Below, in pieces: positions 1-12,529 of a stretch of 64,000 nucleotides of DNA. Origin of the DNA: Branchiostoma floridae (lineage: Eukaryota > Chordata > Leptocardii > Amphioxiformes > Branchiostomatidae); contig NC_049992.1 of NCBI RefSeq assembly GCF_000003815.2, forward strand, positions 15,299,525-15,363,524, written 5' to 3'. The notes under the pieces were generated by a model. The model saw only the letters and a list, made by a program, of their open reading frames with translations. It had not been told where the DNA came from and did no database searches. Position numbers and translations under genes: made by a program. Numbering within the stretch: position 1 is the stretch's first letter; each line of letters starts with the position of its first letter.

Positions 1-695
1 TCTCAGAAATGGACCTAGAGAGGTCCTCTGTACCATAATTTTGCGTTCCAAACCTCCAAACCCTGACACCAAGGGGTGCCCGAAAGGAACGATCAATGTA
101 TGAATCCTCTCTTGACAGCGATGTTATCAGCAGTCTCTGTTTTTACTTTTTTCATCACCCTCTAAAAACAGGAAATACCATTACAGAGTGTTGAACTTCA
201 CAAATTTCCGGTAGTGCATGCCATGCATATGATCCCACACAATAAAAAAGAGCATGTCGTGACTTAACGCTTTGCTGACAGCCACCTCTGCACACAATAT
301 ACCTGTCATCGCACTGTAATGTGTGTATACAGGACTCACCATTGTTTCCGCTGTAGCCCCATGTCGCACCTGTAACACAAAACACACAGTGTTCCTCTCT
401 ATGGATGCATAACATATAATAAAGACTTTCCAGGAAAAAGAACAATAGTCCATCCTGTTGACACAAAAAGCAGTGACACATCTTTGACTTTGTACGCCAG
501 ACAAAATCTTCTTCTTCAGAAGGAGACTTCTCATTTTGATGATTACCACTTGATTCTCTATGAGTTGCGATAAAGCATCGAAGAAGCTCAGACTACCACG
601 TATTAAAGGTATATTCGCATGTATATGGATAGGTCTTGGTTTTCCTTTTTTGTACATTTCCTTTGCATCTACCCCACCCGTATACTCCCTATGCT
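1..695. other. Intergenic, no gene recognised
   Basis: Reading frames exist on both strands, but none shows a recognisable domain, a splice context or family composition. I see no RNA gene or clear repeat here. Confidence 0.5.
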
Positions 696-704
696 ACAAA
701 CACT

Positions 705-929
705 TCTCTCCAAGCAGACCCTACGGTGCCTTAGAGATGGTATCAAAGCTGACCAAGGAGTATAGCCGGCCTAAGGGAGTCAAACGGGCACCGGTGCCGG
801 TGTTCTATGGGATTCCGTCCGGCCCCGAGAATCGGTCCGGGTAACCATATATGGAGTGATTTGGAGTGATGACTCCTTGGCCAGCTTTAATATTATCTCT
901 AAGGCACCGTAGGGCCTGCTTGGAGAGTA
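705..929. mobile_element. TIR element, CTCCAAGCAG family
   Basis: The left end reads TCTCTCCAAGCAGACC and the right end is its inverted partner, GGCCTGCTTGGAGAGTA. Inside are further inverted segments, including the ACGGTGCCTTAGAGA stretch. It is flanked by 9-bp direct repeats at 696-704 and 930-938 (ACAAACAC plus one mismatch), as expected of a target-site duplication. It encodes no transposase, so it is non-autonomous (MITE-like). The same family recurs across the window. Confidence 0.85.
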
Positions 930-1557
930 ACAAACACGTCCAAACAAGCATCTGGACAGCAACACACGCAGGTTCTCTTCAAACATTCTAGGTACGGTAA
1001 TACCCTTTTTACGTAAACTATTCTGCAAGCCTGCCTGCGGTACATTCATCCCTATAGACCTGCTAGCTGATATAGGGATGAATTCCTGACTACTTTTCCC
1101 GTGAATGACACCTGAGTGTTTAGTTATGCTCTATTTATTCCCTGTAATTCGGTATGTGTTTTAGTGTAGCTGTTAATAATACCATTGGTATTCAGTAATT
1201 TGAGAAGCACCAACACTTTAGCTAGTTGTTTACTTGTGAGCATTTAGTATTTAGTTTACGAGGTTGGTTAATCCAAATGGCGGACACCGTCCCCGGCCAG
1301 CACACATACGCACCTAAAAGCGTTATGGTTGATTAACAGTTTGGAGACCTCAAACCTCCATGAATATTCAGAGCTTTGTTTGTTTCTTTGTTTGAACCTT
1401 CGGTTATCAATGAAAGCTCAAGTCAGCCAGCAGTTTACATCACTTAAAGTCCTAATGACTCTTATAAGTCTATAACGTTTTACACAATTTTACGCACATA
1501 GTACAAAATACATTCTCCTGTATCTTGTCTCATTTGATTAGAAAATAAGCCTTCATT
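930..1557. other. Intergenic with a small hairpin
   Basis: No gene is recognised. A 12-bp inverted repeat lies at 1045-1056 and 1071-1082 (TTCATCCCTATA and its complement). Confidence 0.45.
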
Positions 1558-1559
1558 TA

Positions 1560-1886
1560 GCTACGGCCGCGTGGCGCGTTGGTACACCCGATATCCCTCG
1601 ATCTCGGAAGTTAAGCATCGCGCGGTCCGGACAGTACTGTAGTACTTGGATGGAGTCCCCCAACCAAGGACGTTATATGATATATAACGTTCTTGCCCCA
1701 ACCAAGGACGTCCGGATTGCTGTAGCCTCACGAAGCTTTCCACGAAATCGTCTTCCGGGAGGGACGTAAAACGGGGGTCCCGTGCTCGAGGAGGTGCCTC
1801 GCCACGTTAAACAGCCTCATTACCCACACTTTAGGTACCTACTGCAGCTGGCTGCAAAATACACCCGATATCATTATTATTATTTA
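1560..1886 (+). mobile_element. 5S rRNA-derived SINE (SINE3-like)
   Basis: The first ~185 bases follow the eukaryotic 5S rRNA. CTACGGCC comes near the start, GATCTCGGAAGTTAAGCA in the middle, AGTACTTGGATGG in the internal promoter region, and GCTGTAGCC at the end. A duplicated CCAACCAAGGACGT segment (about 1661-1709) interrupts the 5S part, so it cannot be a functional 5S gene. The body continues with a GGGAGGGACGTAAAA tail and ends in a TTA/ATT microsatellite near 1872-1884, typical of a LINE-mobilised SINE. Seen: 5S similarity and repeat tail. Inferred: SINE3 class. Confidence 0.8.
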
Positions 1887-4800
1887 CCAGATTCTCAATA
1901 CTTCTCTCAAGATTACATTTATTGTATGTGTGAGTTGTACAATGCGGGGCATTTACCCCGTGTGTTTGACCAGTGGTTACATACCTGCATACCATCTTCA
2001 GTCAAGTAAGGAGTCGTCTCCTGTCGTGGACTGATCTAGTCACTTCGTCATTAAGACTAGGTGTGCTCATACCAAATATCATCACAATCCATTCAGAAGT
2101 TCTTAAGTTATTACTCGAGCTCCGAAAACATATACATCATACACTCACGCACACACACACAGACTGCACAAAAGTTACCTAGTACATTTTTATCTAGGTG
2201 AGAATTTTATTTCAAGTGCATAACATATCTGCCTTAGCTAATGACACAAGAATCTGCTTTGTTAATTGCTATTCAAATGGTATAGAAACAAAGTGACAAC
2301 AAAGTAAACTGGTGCCAAAGTCAAGGGTCACTACCATGGACACGTTCTTTTATCCAACTGCCAACCTTGCAAATGTGACTGTTAAGAGCCATACTGGCTT
2401 TCACTGCCACGACGTTTTTGCTTATATGCACAATACATTCAATGGTACTATATACTGTATAGACTGCCTGACAGTATGTCCTATGGTCGATTTGACTCGA
2501 CTTCATGTGTTTGATTTGTGAGATTATGCTAACATTAAAGCTGCTTTAAATTTGGCATGTAGTTCTTTTCATGCCACGCTTTTGCCATTGTTCTGGCCGT
2601 TCTTGTGTGACTCTGGCTATTCTTCGGACCGTTAGTAATTGCGCTGCAGATGAAATTGTCGTTGTGAATAGTCATAGTTATTCCGTCTCTGTGGTATGTC
2701 CTTCAACTTTTGTCATCTGAGAAGAAAGTAAAAACTAACGGTTATCACAAAAGGCCCAGACGATGAGATGTCACGGTTGAAAAAAAAGCCGTGCTCTGAT
2801 TGGCGGACAGCATTTGAATGCTGAAATAGAAAACCATTCTATAACCGTTTTGTATTCAAGCGTGCTTCGGATATTTTATCGTCTGACTGTCAATGTGTAA
2901 TCTCCAAGCAGATCTGTCGGAGATAGGACAGTATCCAAAGATCATAAACACTATCCAACTGGTCACACGTAGAAGTACCTTTCTTGGGGAATATTTGCTA
3001 CCAGTAGAAGTTGACTGGCGAAAGCTACACAGCTGCCTAAGTGATTTAAAAACAGCACTTGGCATGCCTCTTAAGACACAGGCCACGCCCTCGTTTGCGC
3101 CTACCTTCCTTCTGCAGAACGCCCCAAATGAATCCCTCTTTCACGCACTTACACAAACCAGGCCATGTTGAATACACTTGCAATAAAAAAAAACATTGAT
3201 ACACATTTTCCATATCTTCTGTGGTAATGCAACCAATCTCCGTACAAGCTCTGATCTTTGTAGGTGTTGAACTGTCCAGGTGCCGAAATGAGTCCACACA
3301 CGTATGGTAAAGTACTCTAGCTTAGAGCTAGCGCAACGACGTTTACCTTTATGCTTACCTGTGGACCACCGTCATCTCTGAATTGCCAAGCACAGATAGC
3401 CCTTATTACGGCATTGAGGGTAAAATCACGAGAAACGCGACTCAATACAGACGATTTCCCTCAAACGCTTCAGTGACCAGACATAAGTGTCCCAGTGTGG
3501 CATTGAACAAACATTCCTTGTGCTTGGAGGACACTCGGACAGATATCAAGCGTATTCGAGCTCGCGGCTACGGATACCTCAAAACTCCTGGGGTATAAAC
3601 CTATAGATTAAAGCTGTTTTTAAAAAGTTTAAATCTTTCCCGATGGTGCATCGGGCGACGCCCATCTCCGTTTTTGTAGCCCTGGGCCACACTACGATGT
3701 GCAATCACTACATACAACAAGGAGCTAGTTCTCTGGTAGTGGTTTGTGTGTTCAACTACCATAAACATACAACTAAATGCTGAGTGCTAAGCAGAGAGAG
3801 CAATATTTATCGTTTTAAATTCGGCGTGACTGGGCCGAAGATCGCGAACTCACGAAGGCAAATACTATACCCACTCGGCCATGGCATATGTGTTTAATGT
3901 TGATACCCATGCGGAAACACTATCAAAATTTGCATTACTTGATTGATGTGAAGAATGTCATTGGTTCGGCGGCCGCAAGGGGCGACACGATTGAATTTTA
4001 GACATCTATCCCAAAACAACAGTGCCGATAGACTAAACTTCCAAAACTTAACACCGTGCAAGATGAACTCCGTGCCTTGTGGCTTGTTTTGGCGACAGAG
4101 TGTAGGCGATAGCTGCCTTTTCAAAGAACCATTAAAAAGTTATCGTCACTCTCCCATAATGGTTCAATCGGAAGAACGTTCTGTTTTTGTCATGTTTATA
4201 GTAGCGGCAGAGTACAAATATAACAGATATATATTCAGTAACGTTACAAACAGCTCTTTGTGGCCAAATGAGCTGTCTAGATACAACTCCACTGGTGTCA
4301 CTGCTGTCAATGTGACGAAGGAAAGATGTTAGGAGGCTCCAGGCTCCTGCTTTTTTTGGAAACGCCTTGACATTTTGAAGGCACGAAAGTGAATAAGATC
4401 TAGATGACAGCTGTCTGTTGTGTTAGTAAGATATATGTCTCTGGTGGGTGATTTTTTACTCAGTTCTAGAACAGGATATCGATGTTGAACATACCCACGC
4501 GACATGACCACATCCTTCACCCTTCTATTTACAGGTTCACAACTTTCAAGTTACACGTCTGTTACCGCAAGCTGTCGCAGTGTTTAGGACAAAAACGTAC
4601 CTTTTGCCAGAGGCGTGACGACAAGGAGAACAAGAAAAGGTAGGACTGTCGCTTGCTTCAACATCGTTCTGTCTCTGGCTGGGAAGGAAGAAGTATGCTG
4701 GTGACAACGCCCAAAAATGCACCTCAACTGCGATCAACTTGTCATCCACATGGCACAGTCCATTCACGGGCGTTCTACAACGCGTTTTGTTTTATTTTAT

Positions 4801-5160
4801 TTTTTTATAAAAAAAAGACAGACTTACCGGCAAACGCCGAAATACCAATGATATACAATATCCAATTACAACCGCACTGCACATTTAATATCATGTAACA
4901 ATCGGTGGAGAAAATAGGCTAATAATGATTTTGAATAACCCCATAATTTTAGTGGTATCGTCTTACAGCTTTGTCAAAAAAGACGGATCGATGCCACCCT
5001 TTTATGTTGATTCGGTATCTTGTTTCTCGTTCTCACCCACATAATTATGTTGACACAATCTTCCTGACCTCCTACTGCGGTAACTCACTGTATCTTCCCC
5101 TGGACTCCCGATTCTCAATCACAACGGCGGGAAATTCGAGCTTCTAGCATACATTTTGTA
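1887..5160. other. Intergenic, no gene recognised
   Basis: Several frames of 60-125 codons occur but none resembles a known protein. A lone arm of the CTCCAAGCAG family (TAATCTCCAAGCAGATC) lies near 2897 without an obvious partner. No RNA gene was seen. Confidence 0.45.
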
Positions 5161-5218
5161 CTTTGTAATCTCCATGCAGATCTGCCAGTTGGGAAGATAT
5201 AGTATCCATGTGCCGAAT

Positions 5219-5416
5219 CTAATCTCCAAGCAGATTCTGCGGTAGCATAAAATAGTATCAAAAGCTTGCAGAGGAGTGAAGCCGTCTTTGATGATTCTTT
5301 GGTAGGAGTTTGTTTCGCTACCGGGGATACAAGGCAACTGGACACCGTTTGGATGACTACATTCCTTGCCCAATTTGGTACTATATTATGCCATTTTAGG
5401 ATCTGCTTGGAGATTA
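5219..5416. mobile_element. TIR element, CTCCAAGCAG family, rearranged
   Basis: The left end TAATCTCCAAGCAGATTC and right end ATCTGCTTGGAGATTA are inverted partners. A second left-type arm lies upstream at about 5166 (TAATCTCCATGCAGATC), so this is either a nested or a partly duplicated copy. No target duplication is clear. No coding capacity. Confidence 0.7.
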
Positions 5417-5590
5417 CGCCGAATCGGCATCTTTGCCTGACCAATCGGTCAGTTCGGTTCACTCCGCACCCTCTCAATAAGAGGTACTGCACGTACCTAT
5501 GTATTCGGAACAGTGGGTTACCTGTGCCGGTGTGGGTGTTGGCATATTACAAAGTTTACAAAGTAGGAAAGGTTGGCACACCCAACAGAT

Positions 5591-5815
5591 GCCTCTAGGT
5601 TAAGTATTCACATGGTATACACGGCTCTACAGTGACAAATGTATGTGGTCACACGTGGACTTTACTCAACATTAGGTCATGTGTCAAGTGATGAATCGTT
5701 GACTTACTCAGCAACTGCCTCTACGTTAAAGTATTCACATGTACACGGCTCTACAGCGACAGATGTCAGTAGTGTCAAGCACCACTTTACTCAACATTAG
5801 GTCATGTGTTAAGTT
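5591..5815. repeat. Diverged direct duplication of ~100 bp
   Basis: The segment 5591-5689 recurs at 5717-5815. Shared blocks include GCCTCTA followed by GTATTCACATG, CACGGCTCTACAG, and ACTTTACTCAACATTAGGTC. No gene is associated with it. Confidence 0.8.
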
Positions 5816-5835
5816 GTGTTAATGAACTACTAAAG

Positions 5836-6075
5836 ATGCACTCTCACTGCACTTGCGTCAAGCTTGTGTCACTGCGGGGTTCGTTCACTGCGTCACTATT
5901 TTACTTTCTACGATTTTCTTATGATTTAGATATTGCGTTAAACGTAAAAGTATGACTTAGAAGACGACAAGATACACAAAAAGTACTTAAAGTCGTTCTT
6001 TACCTCTAAAATTCGTTGAGTATCTTTCGAACCTCGCAGTGATGCAAGCTTGACGCAAGTGCAGTGAGAGTGCAC
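5836..6075. mobile_element. Palindromic MITE (CACTGCACTTGCGTC arms)
   Basis: The left arm (about 5838-5885) and right arm (about 6028-6073) are inverted copies around CACTGCACTTGCGTCAAGCTT. The central ~140 bp is AT-rich. Related sequence occurs inside the carbonic anhydrase gene (from 11533) and as a right half near 20090-20205, so this is a dispersed family. No transposase is present. Confidence 0.8.
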
Positions 6076-6091
6076 CTTAACTTGTACAGCA

Positions 6092-6429
6092 TTAAGCTAG
6101 GGGCACAACCCACCGTACTTGCAAGTGCGTGCTGTCTACGTGCCAAAACGTGGGCAATCTTTTGGTATCCGTAAGTGGTAAGTACCGTCTCCGTACGAAC
6201 ACGTGGCGAATCCCACGGATTTGGGAGCACGCAGACACGCCGTAGAAATTTAAGTGCATGCAGAACTTTCTCTGCGTTCGGCCTGCGGATTCGCCCTCCG
6301 TACGTGCCAGTACGGGCGACGCACCTGCCATGTACAGACTGAACGTTTTCAGGAATACGTGGCGGACGTGGCCTCCACAAAAAACGTACGGACAAATTGC
6401 ACGTACGGCGGGTTGTGCCTCAGGCTTAA
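6092..6429. mobile_element. TIR element with TTAA ends
   Basis: The ends are near-perfect inverted repeats: TTAAGCTAGGGGCACAACCC on the left, and a matching right end finishing GGTTGTGCCTCAGGCTTAA. TTAA at both borders resembles the target preference of piggyBac-type elements, but no transposase is present and the class is uncertain. The frames of 110-147 codons inside exist because the element is palindromic and stop-poor; they are not genes. Copies occur at 23.16 and 23.65 kb. Confidence 0.75.
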
Positions 6430-7345
6430 GAGAGGCGGTTGCATCATCCCGGTTAGTACTATAGCGTTGGTGGTATGTTCTCATCACAGCCGGCTGACTC
6501 AGGTTCTCAAGGTCCGCAGTTTCTGGCCAGTACAAGTCTCATCACTCAAAAAAATAGATGTGAAATTTTATCCATGTTACATATAGTGGACTCCTCTCTT
6601 TATGTTGTACCTCTGCATAAAAAGATGACAAACTTTGTCTCCCTTTGCACGGTAACAGGACTGTCATTTGTCATATCAGACTACCAATACTGCCAAGAAA
6701 GCTTTTGTGCGCATTCATAAGCTGAATACTTCAGTATATTGTGCCTCCAGAATGAAGGGTCCTCGAACAGCCGAAGCGTTCGGCTTAGGCTGCACTAGTT
6801 TGTTGTTTTGACGTGACACTGGAGCAGCTCAGCGCTTCCAGTAAAGGGATACGTTTCATTGGATGTGTTTGCGTTACCTGAGGGGATGAAATGAAAAGGC
6901 ATGCATGGCTAGCTAGGTCAGGTCAGATCGGATCAGGTCACGGTCCAGTTTGACTGAGGACACAAGTCAGGAAAGTTTAGAATAGTTAGGAAGTTTGAAT
7001 CGATGCCATCTTTTTGTGAACTCAACCATACCGCGGCTTATATCGTCGTCCAAACTCTGCAATCACGCAAAATGGGGGACAATAAATAAATTCTAGACCA
7101 CCCAACCTTTGAAAGCACTGAAGCATTGTTATTGCATACAATTTATTTTGCTAAGCTAGCTGCACCCGTGAGTGTGCACCCTTTGTTCCGGGTACAAATA
7201 TCCCAGCTGAACTGGAGCAGATTACGCAGATACAAAGAGCACGAGTGGTTTGGATATCTGCGAGGTAGGTTACTGACCTCTAACGGGGTCTCAGGGGGCA
7301 GGTCAGTGACCTCCAACGGGAATACAAAGATACAGCTCCGTAAAG
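6430..7345. other. Intergenic, no gene recognised
   Basis: Nothing beyond short chance frames and a short run of diverged AGGTCAGGTCAG-type repeats near 6917-6940. Confidence 0.4.
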
Positions 7346-7472
7346 TAGGTCCTGGTTAACCTGGTATCCAGCCGTATTATAGCTCCCGAGTCTTTTCTGT
7401 CCACCTAATTTGTGAAGAGGACAGAAAAGACTCGGGAGCTATAAAACGGCTGGATACCAGGCTAGGTCCTGG
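7346..7472. mobile_element. Small hairpin MITE with 10-bp direct-repeat flanks
   Basis: Two ~43-bp arms (7360-7402 and 7419-7461) form a near-perfect hairpin beginning CCTGGTATCCAGCCG. The flanks carry an exact 10-bp direct repeat TAGGTCCTGG (7346-7355 and 7463-7472), read as a target duplication. There is no coding capacity. Similar CTGGATACCAG ends occur near 56.34 kb. Confidence 0.85.
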
Positions 7473-9608
7473 CAAGGCCTTTGTCACATTTGAAGGTTTG
7501 GATATTAGAAACTCCTCACAAGCTTCCAATCATTGTAAGAAGCTTATCCCATACTACAACTCCTGTATTAGTTAGTTAAGCTATAGAACTGTAGTTATGT
7601 AGATGCCATACTTTGTACCTCGTACAATTGTTGTGCAATAAAGTTATATTTCATCCGTCGGAGGGGGCCGGGCTGTTTAAAAGTTACGTAACGTTATATT
7701 CTCTGCTGTTGAATAATATTGTGATACGTTTTGTGTTCCTGTTGTCTTTTATATCGTACTTGTCGTTCCCTAAAACTACCCGGGCGGGACCCTTTGTGAA
7801 AATGTGACGTCATCCTCTTCAGCTGGTTCCCCTTATCCTCTTCAGCAGCGTTCACTTCCAAAGAAAAAGGAAGAGGAGCAAGACGTAAAGAGAATGGTCG
7901 TGGGCATTATTTCTGTATAATTACCTTTGCCAGAATGGCAAGGTTATGTTTTAGTCTTGTGCGTCTGTCTGCCTGTCTGTCTGTCTGTCTATCACCAGCA
8001 TAACTCGAGAAGCCTTGTTTTACGTATACATTTCTATTTTTCGTTTCCACAAACAGCCCGTCTGGGCCCCGGTTTGGAAATGTGACGTTAGCCTAAAGAG
8101 GGCAACGTTACCTATTTTATGGGGGGAGGAGTGTTAGGAGTACATATGGATGTCTCACATTATTTTGTGACATCTATATGTGATCCCAACAGTACTATCT
8201 AAGACCTTAGCCCAAACGACAAACACCGTAATAGCTTCACGGAGGTTTATGTTCTACAGACTCTTGTTGTTAATTCATTACCACATATAAACTGGTCAGG
8301 AACATGTAATATCCACATTCCGTCATATCACTATATGTAGAATAATGCACGATAATCCTCGGTGATTATATCATTCAGTTAATATCATACATCATACAGT
8401 TCATTACCTGTTAATTTTTCTTCTTCAGAATTATCAGAAATCGACTTAACGTTAGGCCTTAACAAATATTGGTCTGCCCTGATAGCGTAGGTAGCCAAAT
8501 ATTGTTATATGTTCAAAAGCTGCAAAAAAGGCAAGGAGGTTATACATCTAAAGCCAGTTCACCTTTATCCGTTGGGGGAACCTATATCCGTTGTTAGCGC
8601 ATTTAGGGATATGAAGTCAACAGATGTTGGTTTCAAATTGTAATATTTTCAAAATATAGCAGTTTGAACTCACATTTCATTAGAATGATAGTCCTAAATA
8701 CCCAGCTTCAAAAACAACACATATAGGTTAGCCCGCGTATATAAAGGTGAGGTAGCGTTATGTATAATTACATAACCTCCTTGAATAAGGTAATCTCAAA
8801 ACAGTTGTTACGGTAGAAAATTGCCAGTCTGCCTTGTTGACAATAACACGCAATTCGTGGCGAAAATTATATACTAAAAACGTTACTCTTTTTCATCCCA
8901 ATATCTTCAATATACGTGAATAGGATATCATTATTCCATTTCATGATAGTAGACACATATGCAGATTATAATGTGATCAAGTTCTATAATTTGGCAAAAG
9001 GTATTGAAACGGTTCTTTGTAACACACATTTCGTTGTGGTGATATTATGAATGGATTTTGATTTGTCTTTTGATTGCTTGTGCTTACCATAAAATATATG
9101 CAACTAGGATTGTATAGTCTTGATTATATTGCACCGAAACCCTGAGCCCTTATAAAACAGAACAGATCTAAAACAAATCGTTAACATCAGAATCCATCCA
9201 GTCTTTTCCTGGACACTTTGAATATCAGAAGTCAGTTTTTGGATGTCTTGTTTAGTTTCATTTCTTGCAAAATCATACTGAAGTTGTTAATCTTTGTGAA
9301 TATGCATGTTTATCAGAGCCATGTAGTGATGATGTCATAAACATCAAGATATTGCCGAATGAGTACTGTTCTGGATTGACGTTTGTGGACTAGTTTATTA
9401 TGTGTTACATTGTTTTGTAATTGTTTTCTGAGATTTTGGTCTATGTTGATCTGTGGCAAATGGTTTTAGATAGTTGTATTTGGTACGCCAAATTAAAAAT
9501 TAGCAAAGGTATGCTAATGCTTCTTTTGGTGTTCATTGTCGTAATACATCAAGTTAATAGCATCCAATTCAGGGTGTCCATAACTGATAATACAATTCAT
9601 GGAACCCA
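7473..9608. other. Intergenic; dispersed repeat at 7918-8100
   Basis: No gene is recognised. Around 7918 the sequence ACCTTTGCCAGAATGGCAAG is followed by a GTCTGTCT microsatellite; the same end, inverted, closes the 57.8-58.8 kb repeat. Two related CCCGGGCGGGACC / CCCGTCTGGGCCCC stretches lie near 7770 and 8060. A minus-strand AATAAA at 9394-9399 could be the polyadenylation signal of the carbonic anhydrase gene, about 210 bp past its stop. Confidence 0.5.
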
Positions 9609-12527
9609 CTAGAAGCCTGCCAAAATGAGGACACCAAGACCGATGACCTGCCATGCTGGCAAGATGCGCCAGGTGCCGCTCCTCTCGAACGAGCGATGCA
9701 CTTCTCGTGAGTTCAAGACCAGGACGGGACGGAAGTTGTTAGCCATCGCCTCCGGTTCATGGCCCGCCTCGGCTTCGAAGTAGGTGGCACGCAGGAGAGT
9801 GTTCAACTGAGAACAGAGCGAATGACAATGATGTGCCAAATATCCATTCATTTCCCTCTATTCTTTGGCGACGCCTCAAGAGCGGAGCCGTTGGTATAGT
9901 ACTGCTATGGAGACGCAAATATTCTACCAATTGCATCTATGCATTCCCTTGGGAATTTTTTTTTGCTAGTTCTATGTGCTTCACTCGAATCTCTTTCAGT
10001 TTGTGTAGCCACTTGCTATTTCCCTTCCCCACAGCAGACTTAAGTGTAATTCTACTGGTGAAACAATATAAACGATGATGATGAATCTTGCTAGGTGTAT
10101 ACCTGGTTCCTGGATATCTTGATGGTGTCCTCGAAGACGGTCCATGCCACAATCTCGTTACAGCCGGGGGTGGTCAGGCTGCCGCTGTAGCGGTAAAACC
10201 TGCTCCTGTCGGCCGGCAGGAAACTGTCGAACGTGAAGGTCTGGGAGAAGGCTGAACGGTTACCTGTGAAGACGAACGTTACTTACAATTAATAAATCAT
10301 AGTAACAACTCCGCTATGACAAACATTACCTTTGCCACATAGACGCCAACAACTTGTAAGTAAAGAGGCTAAACCGTAGCCTAATGTCAATCATAACTTT
10401 ATGGTCTTATACTTACAGCAATGTCTCTGCCAAAACATGTACCTACAAGTACAAGGCATGTTGGGGATTCTCAGACAACTAGCTTGTTATGACATGATAG
10501 AAAGGACATGCACCTTTGGCGTTGCCAAAATTGTTAGTACCTACCAGCGTAAGCAGCACCTCCGATGTTGTTGACGATGGGGTTCAGACCGGGGTTGTCG
10601 TTGTCGTCAAGCTGGGTAGTGAACGGCACCAAACAGATGTTAAACAGGCTCAATACGACAGTAATTGTCCCAGGTGCGGCCATAGCACTGTAGGTTTTGA
10701 ACTACTCACACCGGTAAGGATCCCTGCTCTTTTCTATAGGTGCGATGGGTTCTTTAACGTCGGACAATTTACATGCACAAATAAAAAGAGCAAAGTTATG
10801 TAGTTAATAATGGTGATGTAACGTTTAGAACCGAAAGAGAGCTCACCCTACCTCCAGGAAGAACCCGAGTACCGCCAGCGCTGTGGAAGATCCTGACGCC
10901 ACTGCCGCGCCAAGATCGGCATGAGTCCCACTGTAGTGCACGAAGTGAACCTATATAGAGGTAACAGTGGTATCTTATTGGACTGCGGTACGTTGGCGAC
11001 ATTGCTGCTTTCTACATTGATTTTGTGTTGCCCTTGGTTTTCTAATTGGAATATCATGCAGAACTAACAAGTGTGACTAAAATGACAACAAACACACACA
11101 ACGATCTTGCTTTTTATCGATGAAATTCGTTGATTGCTTTGTCCGAAACCGCACGGCCGTAGCAACGCCTGACAGATGAGTTAACTGGTCCAGGAGTATA
11201 GTTTGCTTGGGCAGCTAACGCCTCTCGTGTGTTATAAACTGTATTTGGCCAGTTTCTACTATTTTTCCAGTGACCTGTGCAGCCTGGTAGATAGAGGGTA
11301 ATACCTCGCCAGGATAAGCCTTGCCCTCCAGGGTGTGTTCGGACCCGCCGGCCTCCAGGTCCGCCACGCTCCCCCAGTGGAAGTGGAACTGCGCGGTGTG
11401 GTACGTTCCCGTTAACCCGCCTCCTGACACAGAAAAACCTTTGCTGGCAGATCCCAGGTTCACGTTAACTGGAAAGGAGATGAAACAGATTTGATTTTTT
11501 TTCTCATGATAGACAAGCTTGCTTGCTCCATTAAGGTGGTATCTCACTGCACTTGGTGCACCGGTGCGGCACTACGGGGTTCGAAAGGTTACTCATGGAA
11601 TTTCAGAGATAAAGAACGAATGTTCTTACATTTCGTTTATTTTATTGTCTTCTAAGTCACATTTTTACGTATTACGCAATATCTAAGTTATGAAAAAAAT
11701 CGGTGAAAACAACACAACAGTGCCACAGTGAACGAACGCCACTCAACTGGAAAGTGAGGCGATTATAACTCACAGACATTGCATTTTTATGTGATACTTC
11801 TAGAAGTGATGAGATGGGCACAAGGATCTGAATGGTTATCTTTGCTGATACCTACTGGCATGTCCAGTATTGTAGAGTTCCATGGTTGCGTCGGACGGCG
11901 CAGTGCTGTACCCCTGGAACGCGAAGTCTGCGTAGGACTGCCTCTTCGCTGGGGAATACTGGATGTTGATTGGTGACTGAGAATTCCCGCCGCAACTGTT
12001 GTTAGCATTCGCCCAGTGGGTGGGGCCTTTTTTAGGGAAAAAGCAGAAAAAATCATATTGATAGAGATAGCATCTAAAAAATAACATAGATATTGTAAAT
12101 GCAGCCGGAACCATCACTGAAAAATTTGCAGTCAAGATGCTGATAGAATGTTCAATCTACCTGTGTTGCCACTGTAAGTCCAAACAGCCCCTCCTGCAAA
12201 TAGAAAAGACAAGGTGTCATATTAAATTTGTCTGTTTCTATCGCTACAGGTTACATAGATTTTTCTCATCAATCTGTATCCTGGAAAGTGCTAACACTGT
12301 ATTAGTAGCTTCTTTTCATTCGCCTATTCATTTGCACTTGGATCTGGAGAAAGAAGTGATTTCTTAGAATTTCAAAAATACGCTTATAGTACAGTTTGAA
12401 CTACATATAAGAAACAAGTCAACATTGAACAATGAGAGAACATTGCCAACTCACCGGCGCCTTCAATGGACTGGGCCGCTTGTAGAAGCAGCACCCCCGC
12501 CAGCCAGAACCAAGTGGAGTCGCCCAT
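9609..12527 (-). CDS. Alpha carbonic anhydrase, secreted or membrane-anchored
   Basis: Zinc enzyme for reversible CO2 hydration. Eight exons (high to low coordinates): 12527-12455, 12193-12161, 12026-11856, 11468-11305, 10950-10852, 10611-10545, 10263-10103, 9806-9609. They sum to 966 nt (321 residues plus stop); every junction keeps frame with GT/AG ends. Residues 1-24 look like a signal peptide. QSPI follows Cys47. His121 and His123 (FHFHWG) and His149 match the three zinc ligands, Glu136 the GSEHT glutamate, Thr233 (LTTP) the gatekeeper threonine, and His91 (NTGH) the proton-shuttle position. Cys47 and Cys237 match the disulfide of extracellular isoforms. The C-terminus is hydrophobic ([12 protein letters not shown]), suggesting a GPI signal or membrane tail. 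Exon 3's donor is the least certain; the chosen one gives Ile93 across the junction. I saw no TATA box upstream. Confidence 0.93.
11533..11740. mobile_element. MITE remnant inside a carbonic anhydrase intron
   Basis: The sequence from 11533 (GGTGGTATCTCACTGCAC, then a GGGGTTCG block) matches the arms of the 5.8-6.1 kb palindromic family. It lies wholly in the intron between exons 3 and 4 of the carbonic anhydrase gene, so it does not disturb the coding sequence. The right end is decayed. Confidence 0.6.
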
Positions 12528-12529
12528 TT

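Noticed and set aside
1560..1745. Possible functional 5S rRNA gene
   Set aside because: Interrupted by an internal duplication and many substitutions; has a SINE tail.
6006..6586. Several overlapping frames of 68-147 codons
   Set aside because: They fall across the palindromic TTAA element; frames on both strands mirror each other.
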